NCBI GenBank assembly: GCA_035943635.1
Contig: DASZBX010000121.1
Span: forward strand, 1-50,070
Direction: 5' to 3'
DNA length: 50,070 bases
Source of the DNA: DASZBX01 sp035943635
GTDB taxonomy: Bacteria; Actinomycetota; Actinomycetes; Streptomycetales; Catenulisporaceae
In this document: in pieces, positions 16,821-27,200 of the stretch
Position numbering within the stretch: position 1 is the first letter of the stretch
Layout: each line of letters opens with the position of its first letter
Notes under the pieces: generated by a model
Seen by the model: the letters and a program-made list of their open reading frames with translations, nothing else
The model's database searches: none
Told to the model about the DNA's origin: nothing
Position numbers and translations under genes: made by a program

Positions 16821-17231
16821 TCAGACCTGTCGCAGCCGGTCGTCCAGTCCGTCGTGCGTGTCGCCGTAGGACCGGTGGGCCTTGGCCGGCGCTGTGACGC
16901 CGGTGCGTAGGGACCAGGCCAACTCGCCGCCGGTCGGCAGCAGCTTGCCGCAGAGGTGGACGGCGCTGTCCAACTCCGTGCGAACGCCCTGGCGGCCGGA
17001 CACGAAGGCGCCGTCGCGCCAGCCGGCCACCTCGTCCCAGACCAGGGCCCTGAGCTTTCCGCCGTCGGGCGTGTAGACGATCGTCGCGTCGCGCGGGTCC
17101 TGGGGATCGAGCCAACTGCGGTGGATCGTCAGGCCGTGCCGGGCGAGTGTCGTGACGGTCGCGCCCGTGTAGGCGCGCAGAATGTCGACCCAGGGGTCTG
17201 GGTGAACTGATGGGAGGATGTTGTGCTCCAC
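16821..17231 (-). CDS. DUF6292-like protein
   Basis: A 136-aa protein starting at GTG 17231 with GAAGGGA upstream. Features are DPWVDILRAYTGATVTTLARHG, then SWLDPQDPRDATIVYTPDGG and ALVWDEVAGWRDGAFVSG. This resembles DUF6292, a small actinomycete family found near regulators in Streptomyces; the assignment is from memory of the pattern and is moderate. Function unknown. The base composition is slightly lower in GC than its neighbours. Confidence 0.65.
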   Translation of the reverse strand: MEHNILPSVHPDPWVDILRAYTGATVTTLARHGLTIHRSWLDPQDPRDATIVYTPDGGKLRALVWDEVAGWRDGAFVSGRQGVRTELDSAVHLCGKLLPTGGELAWSLRTGVTAPAKAHRSYGDTHDGLDDRLRQV

Positions 17232-17347
17232 GTCGCCGTCCCTTCTTCCGGTTAGGTCGATTATGCAACGGAGAATGGCGGCGGGCTACCCGCGGGAAAG
17301 AGAATTCTCCTGGTCGGCCACCGGGAATGACGGGCCTGCCGGAAAAC

Positions 17348-17388
17348 GGCCGGCCCGAGTGTGCGGATGATCTCGCTCAGGGCCGGCC
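17348..17388. terminator. Imperfect hairpin between DUF6292-like and GNAT genes
   Basis: GGCCGGCCC (17348-17356) is complementary to GGGCCGGCC (17380-17388), with a 23-nt loop, about 100 bp past the stop of the minus-strand GNAT gene. Possible terminator. Confidence 0.4.
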
Positions 17389-17485
17389 GGCACACCCGTG
17401 ATGATTAATGCGCTACCGGCCAGGGCGCCATTTCAGACCCTTGACGGAAAAGCGGCTATATCGCGCATCGATGCACATCGCGGGG

Positions 17486-18109
17486 TCAGTGCGCATTGAC
17501 GGAATACTGGGACGCAGGCAGCAATTTAACGATCTCCGAGGGGTCGAGATAGTTTTTCCGGCTATTGACGAGGTCGTGGGTGACGGCCTTCTGAAAGAGT
17601 GCGCAGGAGGGATATCCGGGATTATCCTCGGGCTCGCAGCGGACATCCTCGAAACCGAGTTTCCGATAGTATTCGTGGAGCTTGGTATTGGTGGTCCAGA
17701 CGTCGATCCTGGCCCATTTCATCTGGTAATCGGACTTCTCGTCCGCGTCCGCGATCGCCCATTCCAGGATCTCCGCGCCGATGCCCAGGCCCTCGTGGCG
17801 GCGGTTGATGACCAGTCGGTGGAGGTACACCGCCGGCTCCCCGAGTTCCAAGCCCTGCCACAGCTTCGGGTCGCCGCCGTGGTCGAAGCTGACCGTGGCC
17901 ACCAGGTCCGGGCCGTCGGTCATCACCCAGGTGATCTTGTTGGCGATGGCCGCCTGGATGCGCGCCTCCCGGGCTTCGGGCGACGGCCACGGCGCCGCCC
18001 ACTGGTCGGTCGCCTTGGTGCGCAGCCAGGAGGCGGCGGAGTCGATCAGGCTGATGATCTGGGGCAGGTCGCCGAGGACGGCCAGGCGGACGGGGTAACG
18101 GGTTTCCAT
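17486..18109 (-). CDS. GNAT-family N-acetyltransferase
   Basis: A 207-aa protein starting METRYPVRLAVLGDLPQI. The GNAT core is present: VYLHRLVINRRHEGLGIGAEILEW gives motif A (R/Q-x-x-G-x-G/A as RRHEGLGIG), and the C-terminal part NTKLHEYYRKLGFEDVR is motif B. The N-terminus was set at the ATG with TGGAG upstream; the Pro/Arg-rich upstream extension is not convincing. The C-terminal ~30 residues are less GC-rich than average. It follows a GntR gene on the same strand (gap ~170 bp). Substrate unknown. Confidence 0.88.
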   Translation of the reverse strand: METRYPVRLAVLGDLPQIISLIDSAASWLRTKATDQWAAPWPSPEAREARIQAAIANKITWVMTDGPDLVATVSFDHGGDPKLWQGLELGEPAVYLHRLVINRRHEGLGIGAEILEWAIADADEKSDYQMKWARIDVWTTNTKLHEYYRKLGFEDVRCEPEDNPGYPSCALFQKAVTHDLVNSRKNYLDPSEIVKLLPASQYSVNAH

Positions 18110-18277
18110 GGCTCCACATCTTGGGGGAAAAAAGCGCCGCCGCGGGCGCGGTGGCGGGTGGGCGAGCCCGGCGCGGCGCCATGACGGTCGGCGCGGCGCA
18201 AGTCGGGGCGGAAGTAAATGTGCGAGTGCCGCAGGAGTAAACATGCGACGTACCGCGGCCCTGTCCGGGCCGGCAGA

Positions 18278-19084
18278 TCAGCCGTCTGCCGAGGCCGCCG
18301 GATCGGTGATGTAGTCCGGCAACTGCCCGATGTTATAAACGAGATGATTGCGGTCAGCCGGCCAGACGGTCACGGTAACCCGGAACGGTCCGCCCTCGGC
18401 GTCGTACGCCGTCCGGATCGTCTCCAGGATCAGGACGCTGCTGTTGTCCGGGAAACGGAAGAACGCGATCTCGCCCGAGTTCGGCGGGCGCGCGGTGATC
18501 CGGTCCTGATAGCCGACCTGGATCAGGCCGAGCACGCTTTTGAGGTAGGTGGCGACGCCCTCCTCGATGTCGGTCGCCTCCACCAGCCGGGTCGCGCCTG
18601 CGGTGACGAACCGCATCGGATAGAACGAGGTCTGCATCGAGTACGGTTTGCCGTCGATCCGCAGCTGCTGGTGCCGGCTGACCACCTGGGAGTCCGGCGC
18701 GATCCGCAGTTCGTGGACCGCGAGCTCGGAGGCGCCCTGGATCTCCACCCGGGGGACGGTCATGGCCGGCTCCCGGCGCCGGGCCCTGGCCTCGGACAGA
18801 TAGGTGGTCCCCTCGCCCCCGGCGAACCCGGTCCGCGGGTCGGCCGACAGGGTGCTGACGTACGGGGTGATCCGCTCGGTCACGAAGGTGCCCCGGCCCG
18901 GCCGGGTCTCCACCAGCTGGTTGACGATCAGCAGCTTGATCGCGTCCCGGACGGTGTTGCGGGCCGCGCCGTACTGCTCGCGCAGTTCGAGCTCGGTGGG
19001 CAGCTGGAACCCCGCGTCCCACTCCCCGGACTCGATCTTGCCGCGCAGGTCGTCGGCGATCTGCCGGTACATCGGATCAGCCAT
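18278..19084 (-). CDS. GntR-family regulator (HutC/UTRA type)
   Basis: A 268-aa regulator starting MADPMYRQIADDLRGKI with GGAGGAG just upstream. The winged HTH covers residues ~5-70, including LPTELELREQYGAARNTVRDAIKL and ETRPGRGTFV. The C-terminal UTRA ligand-binding domain follows (HELRIAPDSQVVSRHQQLRID, YSMQTSFYPMRFV, ITARPPNSGEIAFF). UTRA proteins bind small metabolites or sugars; the ligand is unknown. It may regulate itself, the downstream GNAT and the divergent Cys-rich gene through sites in 19085-19361. Confidence 0.9.
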   Translation of the reverse strand: MADPMYRQIADDLRGKIESGEWDAGFQLPTELELREQYGAARNTVRDAIKLLIVNQLVETRPGRGTFVTERITPYVSTLSADPRTGFAGGEGTTYLSEARARRREPAMTVPRVEIQGASELAVHELRIAPDSQVVSRHQQLRIDGKPYSMQTSFYPMRFVTAGATRLVEATDIEEGVATYLKSVLGLIQVGYQDRITARPPNSGEIAFFRFPDNSSVLILETIRTAYDAEGGPFRVTVTVWPADRNHLVYNIGQLPDYITDPAASADG

Positions 19085-19361
19085 GGCTCCTCCACGAGCC
19101 CGGTGCCGGTGACGGACTCCTCGCTGGACGGCCGGTCCGGCGGATCGGCCCGGCTGTGGTTTGTGAGGTCTGCTGAGGGGAATCAACTAGACGTTGGGAT
19201 GACTGGGATGACCCAAACCATTCCGTCGACGGGATGATTCTATTCATATGATCCTTATAGCGGAGCCATACCGCTCAACTTATAGCTGAACTTACACCGA
19301 AACGAGACCTGTTCGGCATCGACGCACGGCGTGTCGGCGAGCAGGTCGGAGGGAGATCGCA
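19085..19361. promoter_or_regulatory. Divergent promoter region with repeats and inverted repeats
   Basis: A 277-bp, locally AT-rich spacer between the GntR gene and the Cys-rich gene. It contains TTGGG...CCCAA (19194-19216) enclosing two copies of GGGATGAC 9 bp apart, two copies of CTTATAGC (19254 and 19279), and AGCGG...CCGCT between them. These are candidate GntR operators; none matches a consensus I can name. Confidence 0.4.
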
Positions 19362-19586
19362 GTGATAGCGGAAATCGGCGAAGCCGAACCGGAGGGCGCG
19401 AGGCACTTCGTGGTCCGGTGCCCGGCCTGTGGCGGGACGGGAGAACACGCAGATGAGGGCGCACGTGAGCACCCGGGCACGAGCGAGGCGCGACAGCCGG
19501 CGGACTGCCGGCTCTGCTTCGGTTACGGCCAGGTCGGCCGGCTCACCGCGGAGAGGTACGGCCGCGGCGCCGGGCCGGCGGGCTGA
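19362..19586 (+). CDS. Small Cys-rich (CxxCxG-type) protein
   Basis: A 74-aa protein from GTG 19362 preceded by GGAGGGAG. It contains CPACGGTGEH and, about 35 residues on, CRLCFGYGQV, a pair of DnaJ-like C-x-x-C-x-G knuckles that could bind one Zn ion. Such small proteins are common in Streptomyces beside regulators; the function is unknown. It is divergent from the GntR gene. Confidence 0.7.
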   Translation: MIAEIGEAEPEGARHFVVRCPACGGTGEHADEGAREHPGTSEARQPADCRLCFGYGQVGRLTAERYGRGAGPAG

Positions 19587-19903
19587 CGCCCGGACCGGCC
19601 GGACCCGACCTCACCCCGATCCTCAGGTCCGAACCCGGCCTGCGCGGCCCCCGGCACCGGTCGGTCGCCGCATCCGACCGGCCGCCGCAACCATCCGGCT
19701 GCGGCGGCCAGTCAGACGTGGCGGCAGGACTGGGCCGGGGTTCGGCGACACCCGGCGATCCGGTTGGGCGGATGCAGGTCAGCGGGTCGGGGATTGCACG
19801 GTCCTTGCGTCGGTTTTCCCAGCCGGCGCTGGAATATTCGTCTCACAAGGTGCGATCGACCCGACCAGGACGGCGACGCATATCAGATGACGGAGGATTC
19901 GAC
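19587..19903. other. Intergenic region, nothing recognised
   Basis: A 317-bp gap between the Cys-rich gene and the DUF397 gene. Very GC-rich in its first half. No convincing ORF, repeat or operator was found; the promoter of the DUF397 gene is presumably in the last ~100 bp. Confidence 0.5.
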
Positions 19904-20113
19904 ATGGACCTGCACGCCGAGAAGGTGGACGGTTGGTTCACGAGCAGCGCCTGCGGCAGCCAGGGCGGCGGCTGCGTCGAGGTGGCCCGGTCGGGCGAGG
20001 GCATGGCGGTGCGCGACGGCAAGGACCCGGGCCGGCCGGCGCTCGAGTTCACGGCCGAGCAGTGGCGGGCCTTCCTGGCCGGCGTCCAGGCCGGAGAGTT
20101 CGACCTGGTGTGA
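19904..20113 (+). CDS. DUF397-domain small protein
   Basis: A 69-aa protein with GGAGG 7 bp before ATG 19904. It carries the DUF397 hallmarks: WFTSSACGSQGGGCVEVA, VRDGKDPGRPALEFT, and a closing W-x-x-F-L segment (EQWRAFLAGVQAGEF). DUF397 proteins pair with XRE/DUF5753 regulators, as here with the convergent gene. The whiJ-like pairs of Streptomyces influence development and antibiotic production, and the small protein is thought to modulate the regulator. Confidence 0.92.
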   Translation: MDLHAEKVDGWFTSSACGSQGGGCVEVARSGEGMAVRDGKDPGRPALEFTAEQWRAFLAGVQAGEFDLV

Positions 20114-20121
20114 CGAGGGCG

Positions 20122-20156
20122 GTACTCGGCGGCCCGGTCTCCGGGCCGCCCGGTAC
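20122..20156. terminator. Bidirectional terminator hairpin
   Basis: GGCGGCCCGG (20128-20137) and CCGGGCCGCC (20141-20150) form a perfect 10-bp stem with a 3-nt loop, extended by GTAC/GTAC outside a two-base bulge. It lies between the convergent DUF397 and XRE genes. Confidence 0.75.
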
Positions 20157-20173
20157 GGAGCGGGGCCGGCCCG

Positions 20174-21028
20174 CTACCGCCGCTCCCCGGCCAGCTCGGC
20201 CAGGCGGTCCAGCGACTCGTCCTCGCTCCACGCGGCCGCGGCGGCCTGCTCGAAGGCGGCGGTGTAGCGGCCGACCTTCTCCGCGCTCTCCTGGACGACA
20301 CTGCCGCTGAAGAGCTCTTCGTAGACCAGCTTCGGATCGGCGGGGTCGGCGAAGCCGAAGACGGTGAAGGAGAACCCGGCCGCCTGGTGCACCCTGGCCG
20401 ACAGGGGCAGCACGCGCACCGAGACGTTCGGCGCCTGCGCCTCCCGGAACAGCCGCCGGTACTGCTCGGTCATCGCCTGGTCCGCGCAGAACCGCCGCCG
20501 CAGCACCGCCTCGTCCAGGACCAGGGCCACCGTCGGGGCGTCCGACCTGGTCAGCAGCTGCTGTCGGCGCATCCGCAGGTCTATCCGCCGCTCGCCCCGC
20601 TCCGGCGGCTCGTCCCGCAGCGAGCCCATCAGCTCGGCGACGTACGCCGTGGTCTGGAAGAGCCCCGGTACGAGCCGGGTCTCGAGCATCGAGATCGTGG
20701 CCGCCTCGTCCTCCAGGGCGAGCACCTGGTCGAACCCCGGCGGCATCACGTCCAGATAGGGGAACCACCAGCCGCGGGTCCGGGCCTGGCGCACCAGGTC
20801 CAGCACCTCCTCGCGCACGGGGGCGGCCACGCCGTACAGGTCCAGCAGCTCCCGGGCGTCCTGGATCCGCACGCCCACCACGGCGTTCTCGATCCGGCTG
20901 ACCTTCGCCGCCGAGCACTCCAGGTGCACGGCGGCCTCCTCCACGGTCCGGCCCGCGGCCAGGCGCAGGCTGCGCAGCCTCGTGGCCAGCCTGCGCCCGC
21001 GCACCAAAGGACTCGCGCCACCGGCCAT
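20174..21028 (-). CDS. XRE-family regulator with DUF5753 domain
   Basis: A 284-aa protein. The N-terminal HTH (RLRSLRLAAGRTVEEAAVHL, then SAAKVSRIENAVVGV) is followed by DUF5753 with the typical elements FPYLDVMPPGFDQVLALEDEA, LVPGLFQTTAYVAELM, VLDEAVLRRRF and a YVEELFSG-like segment (VYEELFSGSVV). GGAGGGG precedes ATG 21028. With the convergent DUF397 gene it forms the standard regulator/small-partner pair. Confidence 0.92.
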   Translation of the reverse strand: MAGGASPLVRGRRLATRLRSLRLAAGRTVEEAAVHLECSAAKVSRIENAVVGVRIQDARELLDLYGVAAPVREEVLDLVRQARTRGWWFPYLDVMPPGFDQVLALEDEAATISMLETRLVPGLFQTTAYVAELMGSLRDEPPERGERRIDLRMRRQQLLTRSDAPTVALVLDEAVLRRRFCADQAMTEQYRRLFREAQAPNVSVRVLPLSARVHQAAGFSFTVFGFADPADPKLVYEELFSGSVVQESAEKVGRYTAAFEQAAAAAWSEDESLDRLAELAGERR

Positions 21029-21319
21029 CTGGACCCCTCCTGCGGGCTCGCCCGGAACCGGCCCGGCGGGGGCGGCCGCGGACGGACGATGCGGAAAATC
21101 TCAAAAGAATCTTACCTCTGGAGGATATCCTTATGCAAGTTGCAGAAGTAGAGTTTATTCATCAGGCTGCGCTCGCGCCTCGACCGGCACCGCGTTCCTC
21201 CCGCGTCCCGGGCCCGGCCTCCCGGGATCCGCACCCGCCGAGGCGCCGCGGTACGCACCGCGCGCCGCGCAGCACCGCCGACAAGTCCGTGGACAGTCCT
21301 GAGCGAGAGGGTTTCGGAC
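21029..21319. other. Divergent promoter region of XRE and SARP genes
   Basis: A 291-bp spacer with an AT-rich core at about 21090-21170. It must hold promoters for both divergent regulators. A GGAGG-ATATCCTT-ATG arrangement at 21117-21135 starts an ORF whose sequence soon becomes a shadow of the SARP gene, so I do not call it a gene. Confidence 0.45.
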
Positions 21320-24262
21320 ATGAGATTGACCCTGCTGGGAGAAGTGCAGGCATGGGACGAGGACGGGCCGGTCCGGCTCGGCGGCCACCGCCAGCGCTGC
21401 GTGCTCGTCGTGCTGCTGCTCGCCCCGAACAAGGTGGTGACGGTCGATCACATCGTGGCGCAGGTCTGGGCGGACGACCCGCCGCCCACCGCCCGCGACC
21501 TGGTCACCAGCTACGTCTCGCGGCTGCGCCGGATCATCGCCAAGGCCGGCGGGGGGATCAAGCTGGTGAACCGGCGTCCCGGCTACAGCGCCGAGTTCGA
21601 TCCGGAGACCATCGACCTGCACCGCTTCCTCCGGCTGCAGGGCCAGGGCCATCGCGACCACGAGGGACGGGACGGGGAACTGGCCACAGTCCGCCTGCGC
21701 GAGGTGTTCACGCTGTGGTGCGGCCGGCCGTTCGCCGACCTCGACAGCCCGTGGCTGAACGCGCAGCGCGCCGGGATCGAGCAGAAGATGCTGGCCGCGG
21801 CCGAGGACCTGGCCGAGGTCGACCTCGAGTCCGGCCGCGCGGGCGAGAGCGTCGCACGGCTGCGCGAGCTGACCGGGCTCTACCCCGAGCGGGAGCGGCT
21901 GGTCGTACTGGCCGTGCGCACCCTGGCCGCCGCCGGGGAGCCCGCCGAAGCCGCGGAGCTGGCCATGGGCGCGATCCGGGGGCTGCGCCGGCGCGGCCTG
22001 GAGCCCAGCCGCGCACTGCGCCAGGCGCAGACGGACGTCCTCAGCCGGCCGCACCCGCTGCCGCCCGCGCGCACCGGCGCGGGGCGCGCGCAACTGCCGC
22101 CGGACACCGCGGCGTTCACCGGGCGCGAGCGGGAGCTGGGCAAACTGATCGCCGCGAGCAATCTGAACCAGTCCTGCGGTGTGGCCGTCATCTCGGCGAT
22201 CGACGGCATGGCCGGGATCGGCAAAACCTCCTTGGCCGTGCATGCCGCGCACCTGCTGGCCGAGCGTTACCCGGACGGGCAACTGTTCATCGACCTGCAC
22301 GGCTTCACCCCCGGAACGAAGCCGACCCCGCCCGAGCAGGTGCTCGCCCGGCTTCTGCGTGCGCTGGGCGTCGCCCCGCAGCAGATCCCGCCGCACACCG
22401 AGGACCGCGCCGCGCTCTACCGGGAACGGCTGGCCGAGTCCCGGACCCTGATCATCCTGGACAACGCCGCGACCGCCGCGCAGATCCGGCCCCTGCTGCC
22501 CGGCGCGCCCGGCTGCCTGGTCATCGTCACCAGCCGCCGCCAGCTCCCGGGACTGGACGACGCGCAGACCATCTGGCTCGGCGTCCTGCCCGACGCCGAC
22601 GCCCTCGCGCTGTTCACCACCATCGCCGGACCCGGCTGCGGACCGGCGACCGACCCGGATGTCGCGGAGACGGTGCGACTGTGCGGGCACATTCCGCTGG
22701 CTCTGCGCATCGTCGCCTCGCGGCTGCGCAACCGGCCGACCTGGACCGCGCGCACCCTGGTGAAGCGGCTGAAAGACGAGACCAAGCGGCTGGTCGAGCT
22801 TGACGACGGCGACCGGAACCTGACCGCGGCCCTGGGCGTCTCCTACGACAACCTGACCGCCGAGGAACAGCGGATGTTCCGCGCGCTCGGCCTGCACCCC
22901 GGCATCGACGTGGACGTGTACGCGGCCGCGGCCCTGGCCGAGATCCCGCTGGACACGGCCGACGACCTGCTCGAACGCCTGGTCGACCACAACCTGCTGG
23001 CCCAGCCGGGCGCGGGACGCTACCAGCTGCACGACCTCGTGCGGCTCTACGCACGCTCCCGCGCCGACGAGGAACCCGCGCAGGAGGACGAAGCCCCGGT
23101 CGAACGGCTGCTGAACTACCTCCTCCACACCGCGTGCGCCGCCGACCACCTCCTGACCCGCCGCACGGCAGACCACCTGCCGCCGCAGCCCGCCGAAGCG
23201 CCACGGTTCGCGGGCAACGAGGAGGCGACCGCGTGGATGGAGGCCGAGCGCGCGAACCTGGCCGCCCTGGCCGAATACGCCGCCGACAGCTACCCGACCC
23301 ACGCGATCGCCCTGCCGGCGGCCATGCACGGGTTCCTGCGCAGCCAGGGCCACTGGGCCCAGGCGCTGCGCCTGCACCAGACCGCACTGGCCGTCGCGGA
23401 GAGGGTCCACGACGACCAGGGGAAAGCCGACTCCCTGTGGTTCCTCGGGGACATCCACGTGGTCGCGGGGCAGTATAGGCAGGCCACGGATACGCTGACG
23501 CGCGCACTGGACGGGTACCGCGCCCTCGGCGACCTGATGGGCCAGGTCGACGCCTACCTCTCGCTGGCCCACCGATTCCGCCTCACCGCGCACTACGCCC
23601 AGGCGATGGAGACCCTCCGGTGCGCGCTCGAGCTCTGCTCCTGCGCCGGCGACTGGCTCGTCCAGGCCAACGCGCTCGCCACCCTGGGCACCGTGCAGAA
23701 GGAGACGGGCCAGTACCGGGAGGCGGAGGAGACCCTGAACCGGGCGATGGAGTTCTACACCCTGCACGACCACCGGCTCGGCCAGGCCGACGTGATGACC
23801 GACCTGGGCGAGGTACGGCAACTGGCCGGCCGCTACGCCGAAGCCTCGGACACGCTGAACCTCGCCCTCGACCGGTACCGCGCGCTCGGCAACCGCAACG
23901 GCCTGGCCGCGGCGCTGACCAACCTGGGCGAACTGCACCGGCTGATGACGCAGTACGCCGAGGCGGACAAGGCCCTGCAGCTCGCGCTGTGCCTGTACCG
24001 CGAACTGGACAACCCGCTCGGTCAGGCCGGCACCCTGACCGTGCTGGGCGCGGCCCAGCACTCGAACGGCCAGCACACCGAGGCCGCCGACACCCTGCGC
24101 CGCGCACTGTCCCTGCACCAGCAGTTCGGCAACCGGCTCGGCCAGGCCTCCGCGCTCACGACCCTGACGGACGTCCTGCGCGCGCTCGGCCACCACCGGG
24201 AGGCGGCCGAGTGTCATGGCCGGTCGCTGGACCTGTTCCACGAGATCGACCGGGACCTGTGA
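21320..24262 (+). CDS. Large SARP-family regulator (AfsR-like: HTH-BTAD-NB-ARC-TPR)
   Basis: A 980-aa regulator. The OmpR-like winged HTH (residues ~1-95: VRLGGHRQRCVLVVLLLAPN, VTVDHIVAQVWADDPP) is followed by the BTAD domain (~100-245). The NB-ARC ATPase has a P-loop in IDGMAGIGKTSLAVHAA (about residue 300), Walker B in RTLIILDNA, and a GxP-like motif in CGHIPLALRIVASRL. At least seven TPR repeats fill residues ~650-970 (for example GQYREAEETLNRAMEFY, GRYAEASDTLNLALDRY). This is the AfsR architecture, which switches on secondary metabolite genes. No classic biosynthetic cluster is adjacent; the nearest candidate is the Pls-type gene 18 kb away. Confidence 0.93.
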   Translation: MRLTLLGEVQAWDEDGPVRLGGHRQRCVLVVLLLAPNKVVTVDHIVAQVWADDPPPTARDLVTSYVSRLRRIIAKAGGGIKLVNRRPGYSAEFDPETIDLHRFLRLQGQGHRDHEGRDGELATVRLREVFTLWCGRPFADLDSPWLNAQRAGIEQKMLAAAEDLAEVDLESGRAGESVARLRELTGLYPERERLVVLAVRTLAAAGEPAEAAELAMGAIRGLRRRGLEPSRALRQAQTDVLSRPHPLPPARTGAGRAQLPPDTAAFTGRERELGKLIAASNLNQSCGVAVISAIDGMAGIGKTSLAVHAAHLLAERYPDGQLFIDLHGFTPGTKPTPPEQVLARLLRALGVAPQQIPPHTEDRAALYRERLAESRTLIILDNAATAAQIRPLLPGAPGCLVIVTSRRQLPGLDDAQTIWLGVLPDADALALFTTIAGPGCGPATDPDVAETVRLCGHIPLALRIVASRLRNRPTWTARTLVKRLKDETKRLVELDDGDRNLTAALGVSYDNLTAEEQRMFRALGLHPGIDVDVYAAAALAEIPLDTADDLLERLVDHNLLAQPGAGRYQLHDLVRLYARSRADEEPAQEDEAPVERLLNYLLHTACAADHLLTRRTADHLPPQPAEAPRFAGNEEATAWMEAERANLAALAEYAADSYPTHAIALPAAMHGFLRSQGHWAQALRLHQTALAVAERVHDDQGKADSLWFLGDIHVVAGQYRQATDTLTRALDGYRALGDLMGQVDAYLSLAHRFRLTAHYAQAMETLRCALELCSCAGDWLVQANALATLGTVQKETGQYREAEETLNRAMEFYTLHDHRLGQADVMTDLGEVRQLAGRYAEASDTLNLALDRYRALGNRNGLAAALTNLGELHRLMTQYAEADKALQLALCLYRELDNPLGQAGTLTVLGAAQHSNGQHTEAADTLRRALSLHQQFGNRLGQASALTTLTDVLRALGHHREAAECHGRSLDLFHEIDRDL

Positions 24263-24292
24263 CCCGCGGACGGCGGCTGCGCAAGCCCCGGG

Positions 24293-27200
24293 TCAGCGGA
24301 AGTCCCGCCGCCGGGTGCGCTCCGGCTGCCCGGCCGCGCGCAGCGGGGCCAGCCGTCCGGCCACCACGTTCAGGGCGCCCCCGCCGTGGTCCGAGCGTTC
24401 CAGGCTCCCGGTGACCAGCAGCGCGCCGTAAGCGAGGGCGACCTTCTGGTACCGCTCCCAGACCGCGGGCGGGCAGACCACGTTGACCAGCCCGGTCTCG
24501 TCCTCCAGGGACAGGAAGCACACGCCCCCGGCGGTCGGCGGCCGCTGCCGGTGGGTGACCACCCCGGCGATCCGGACCAGCCGCCGGTCCGGCACCCGGG
24601 CCAGGTCGGCCGCGGTGACGAAGCCGGCCGCGGCCAGCTGCCCGCGCACGTGCCCGATCGGGTGCGAGTCCGGGGAGGAACCGGTGGACCACAGGTCCGC
24701 GAAGGTCTGCTCGACCGCCGTCATCGGCGGCAGGTCCGGGGTCCGGCCGGCCCCCGAGGTGCCCGGGAGCTGGCCGCGGGTGGTGCCGGCCAGGGACCCG
24801 GCCTGCCACAGGGCCTGGCGCCGGGTCAGCCCGAACGAGCCGAAGGCGCCCGCGGTGGCCAGCGACTCCAGGCCCGCGCGCGCGATCCCGGTGCGCCGGA
24901 CGAAGTCCTCCAGGTCCCGGAACGGCCCCTCTTCAGCCCGCTCGGCCACGATCCGTTCGGCCGCGTCCCTGCCCAGGGCGGTGACCGGCGCGAGCCCGGT
25001 CCGGATCGCCGGCTGGGGCAGCGGCGCGGCGAACTCGTGCCGGCGCCGGTACGGGCGGGTGGCCGCCTCCAGCGCGGCGCCGACGGCCGAGGCGTTCACG
25101 TCCGGGCCGAGGATCTGCACGTCGTGGTGCCGGGCGTCGTTGATCAGGGTGCTGGGCGCGTAGAACCCCATCGGCTGGTTGTTCAGCAGCGCGGCGGTGA
25201 ACGCGGCCGGGTAGTGGAACTTCAGGTAGGAGCTGACGTACACCAGGTAGGCGAAACTGATCGAGTGCGCCTCCGGGAAACCGTAGGAGGAGAAGGCCTG
25301 GAGCTTGTGGTAGATGTCCTCGGCCAGGTCGCCGGTGATGTCGTTGGCCGCCATGCCGCTGATCAGCCGCTGGCGCAGCGCCAGCATCCGGGCGGTGGAC
25401 CGCTTCGAGCCCATCGCCCGGCGCAGCGCGTCGGCCTCGGCCGGGGAGAACCCGGCCGCGGCCACCGCCATCTGCATGACCTGCTCCTGGAACAGCGGGA
25501 CGCCGAGCGTGCGGTGCAGCGCCTCGGCCAGCAGCGGGTGCGGCGGGTCGGCCGGCTCCTGCCCGGACCGGCGGCGCAGGTAGGGGTGCACGGCCCCGCC
25601 CTGGATCGGCCCGGGCCGGATCAGCGCGACCTCGACCACCAGGTCGTAGAACTCGCGCGGCTTCAGGCGGGGCAGGGTCGCCATCTGCGCCCGGGACTCG
25701 ACCTGGAACACCCCGACCGAGTCGGCGGCGCACAGCATGTCGTAGACCCGCGGGTCCTCGGTCGGCACCTCGCCCAGCCCCAGGGCCACGCCGTGGTGCG
25801 CGCGGACCAGGTCGAAGCACTCGTGCAGCGCGCCGAGCATGCCCAGGCCCAGCAGGTCGAACTTGACCAGCCCGGCGTCCGCGCAGTCGTCCTTGTCCCA
25901 CTGCACCACCGACCGGTTCTCCATCCGGGCCCACTCGGTCGGGCACACCTCCCCGATCGGCCGGTCCGCGATGATCATCCCGCCGGAGTGGATGCCCAGG
26001 TGCCGCGGCAGGTTGAGCAGCCGCCCGGCCAGGTCCAGCACGTCGGCCGGGATGCCGGGATCCTCGCCGGGGGTCTGCTCGGGTTTCTCCGCCTTCTCCG
26101 CTTTCTCGGCCTTCTCGGGCTTCTCGGCCTTCTCGGCGACCGGCCTAGCCGGGCCGCCGGGCTCGCTCCCCCTCCTGGGCCTGGCCCGCGGCAACGGCGA
26201 GTACGGCCCCTGGTTGGCCAGGAACGAGTCCTGCGCGCCGGGGGAGTAGCCCAGCGCCCGGGCCGCGTCGCGCAGGGCCAGCTTCGGCCGGTACGTGATC
26301 ACGTTCGCCACCTGCGCGGAGTTCTCGCGCCCGTACACCTGGTAGACGTGCTGGATCACCTCCTCCCGCCGCCCGGACTCGATGTCCAGGTCGATGTCCG
26401 GGTACCCCTCGCGTTCCGGGGACAGGAAGCGCTCGAACACCAGGTTGTACTGGACCGGGTCGGCGCCGGTGATGCCCAGGGCGTAGCAGACCGCACTGTT
26501 GGCCGCCGAGCCGCGCCCCTGCACGAGGATGTCCTGCTCGCGGCAGAAGGTGGTGATCTCGTGCACGATCAGGAAGTACCCGGCCAGCTCCTGCTTGGCG
26601 ATCACGCCGAGCTCGTAGTCCAGCTGCCGGTAGGCCCGGGCGTGCTCGCGCCGCGGCCCGTACCGCCGGGCGGCGCCGGCCAGCACGAGCTCGCGCAGCC
26701 AGGAGGGGTCGTCGTGCTCGTCCGGCACCCGCGTGCGCGGCAGCCCCGGGGCGACCGTGCCGAAGTCGACCGCGCAGGCCCGGGCCAGCTCGACCGTGCG
26801 GCCGAGGATCCCGGGGAACCGGGCGAACCGCGCGGCCATCTCCTCGCCCGAGCGCAGGTGCGCGGTCGGCCCGGCCGGCAGCCAGCCCTCGATGTCGGCC
26901 AGCGGCAGCCTGGCCCGCAGCGCCGCGAGCGCGGCCGCGGTCGGGAAGTCGCCGGGCGTGGCGTAGTGCACGTTGTTGGTCGCGACGGTCGGGGCCCGGT
27001 GCGCCTCGGCGAGCCGGGCCAGGGCGTCGTTGCGCGCGTCGTCGGCCGGCGCGTCGTGGTCGACCAGCTCGACGAAGACGTTCTCCGGCCCGAACAACGC
27101 CTGCAGCCGCCGCAGCTGCGTCCCGGCCTGCTCCATCCCGCCGCGGGCCAGCGCGGCCGGGACCAGGCCCTTGCGGCACCCGGTCAGCACGGCCCACCGC

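Noticed and set aside
21133..21319. Possible leader peptide with a good ribosome binding site (MQVAEVEFIHQA...)
   Set aside because: The frame does not stop but continues as a shadow through the SARP gene; no precursor-peptide features or modifying enzymes are nearby.
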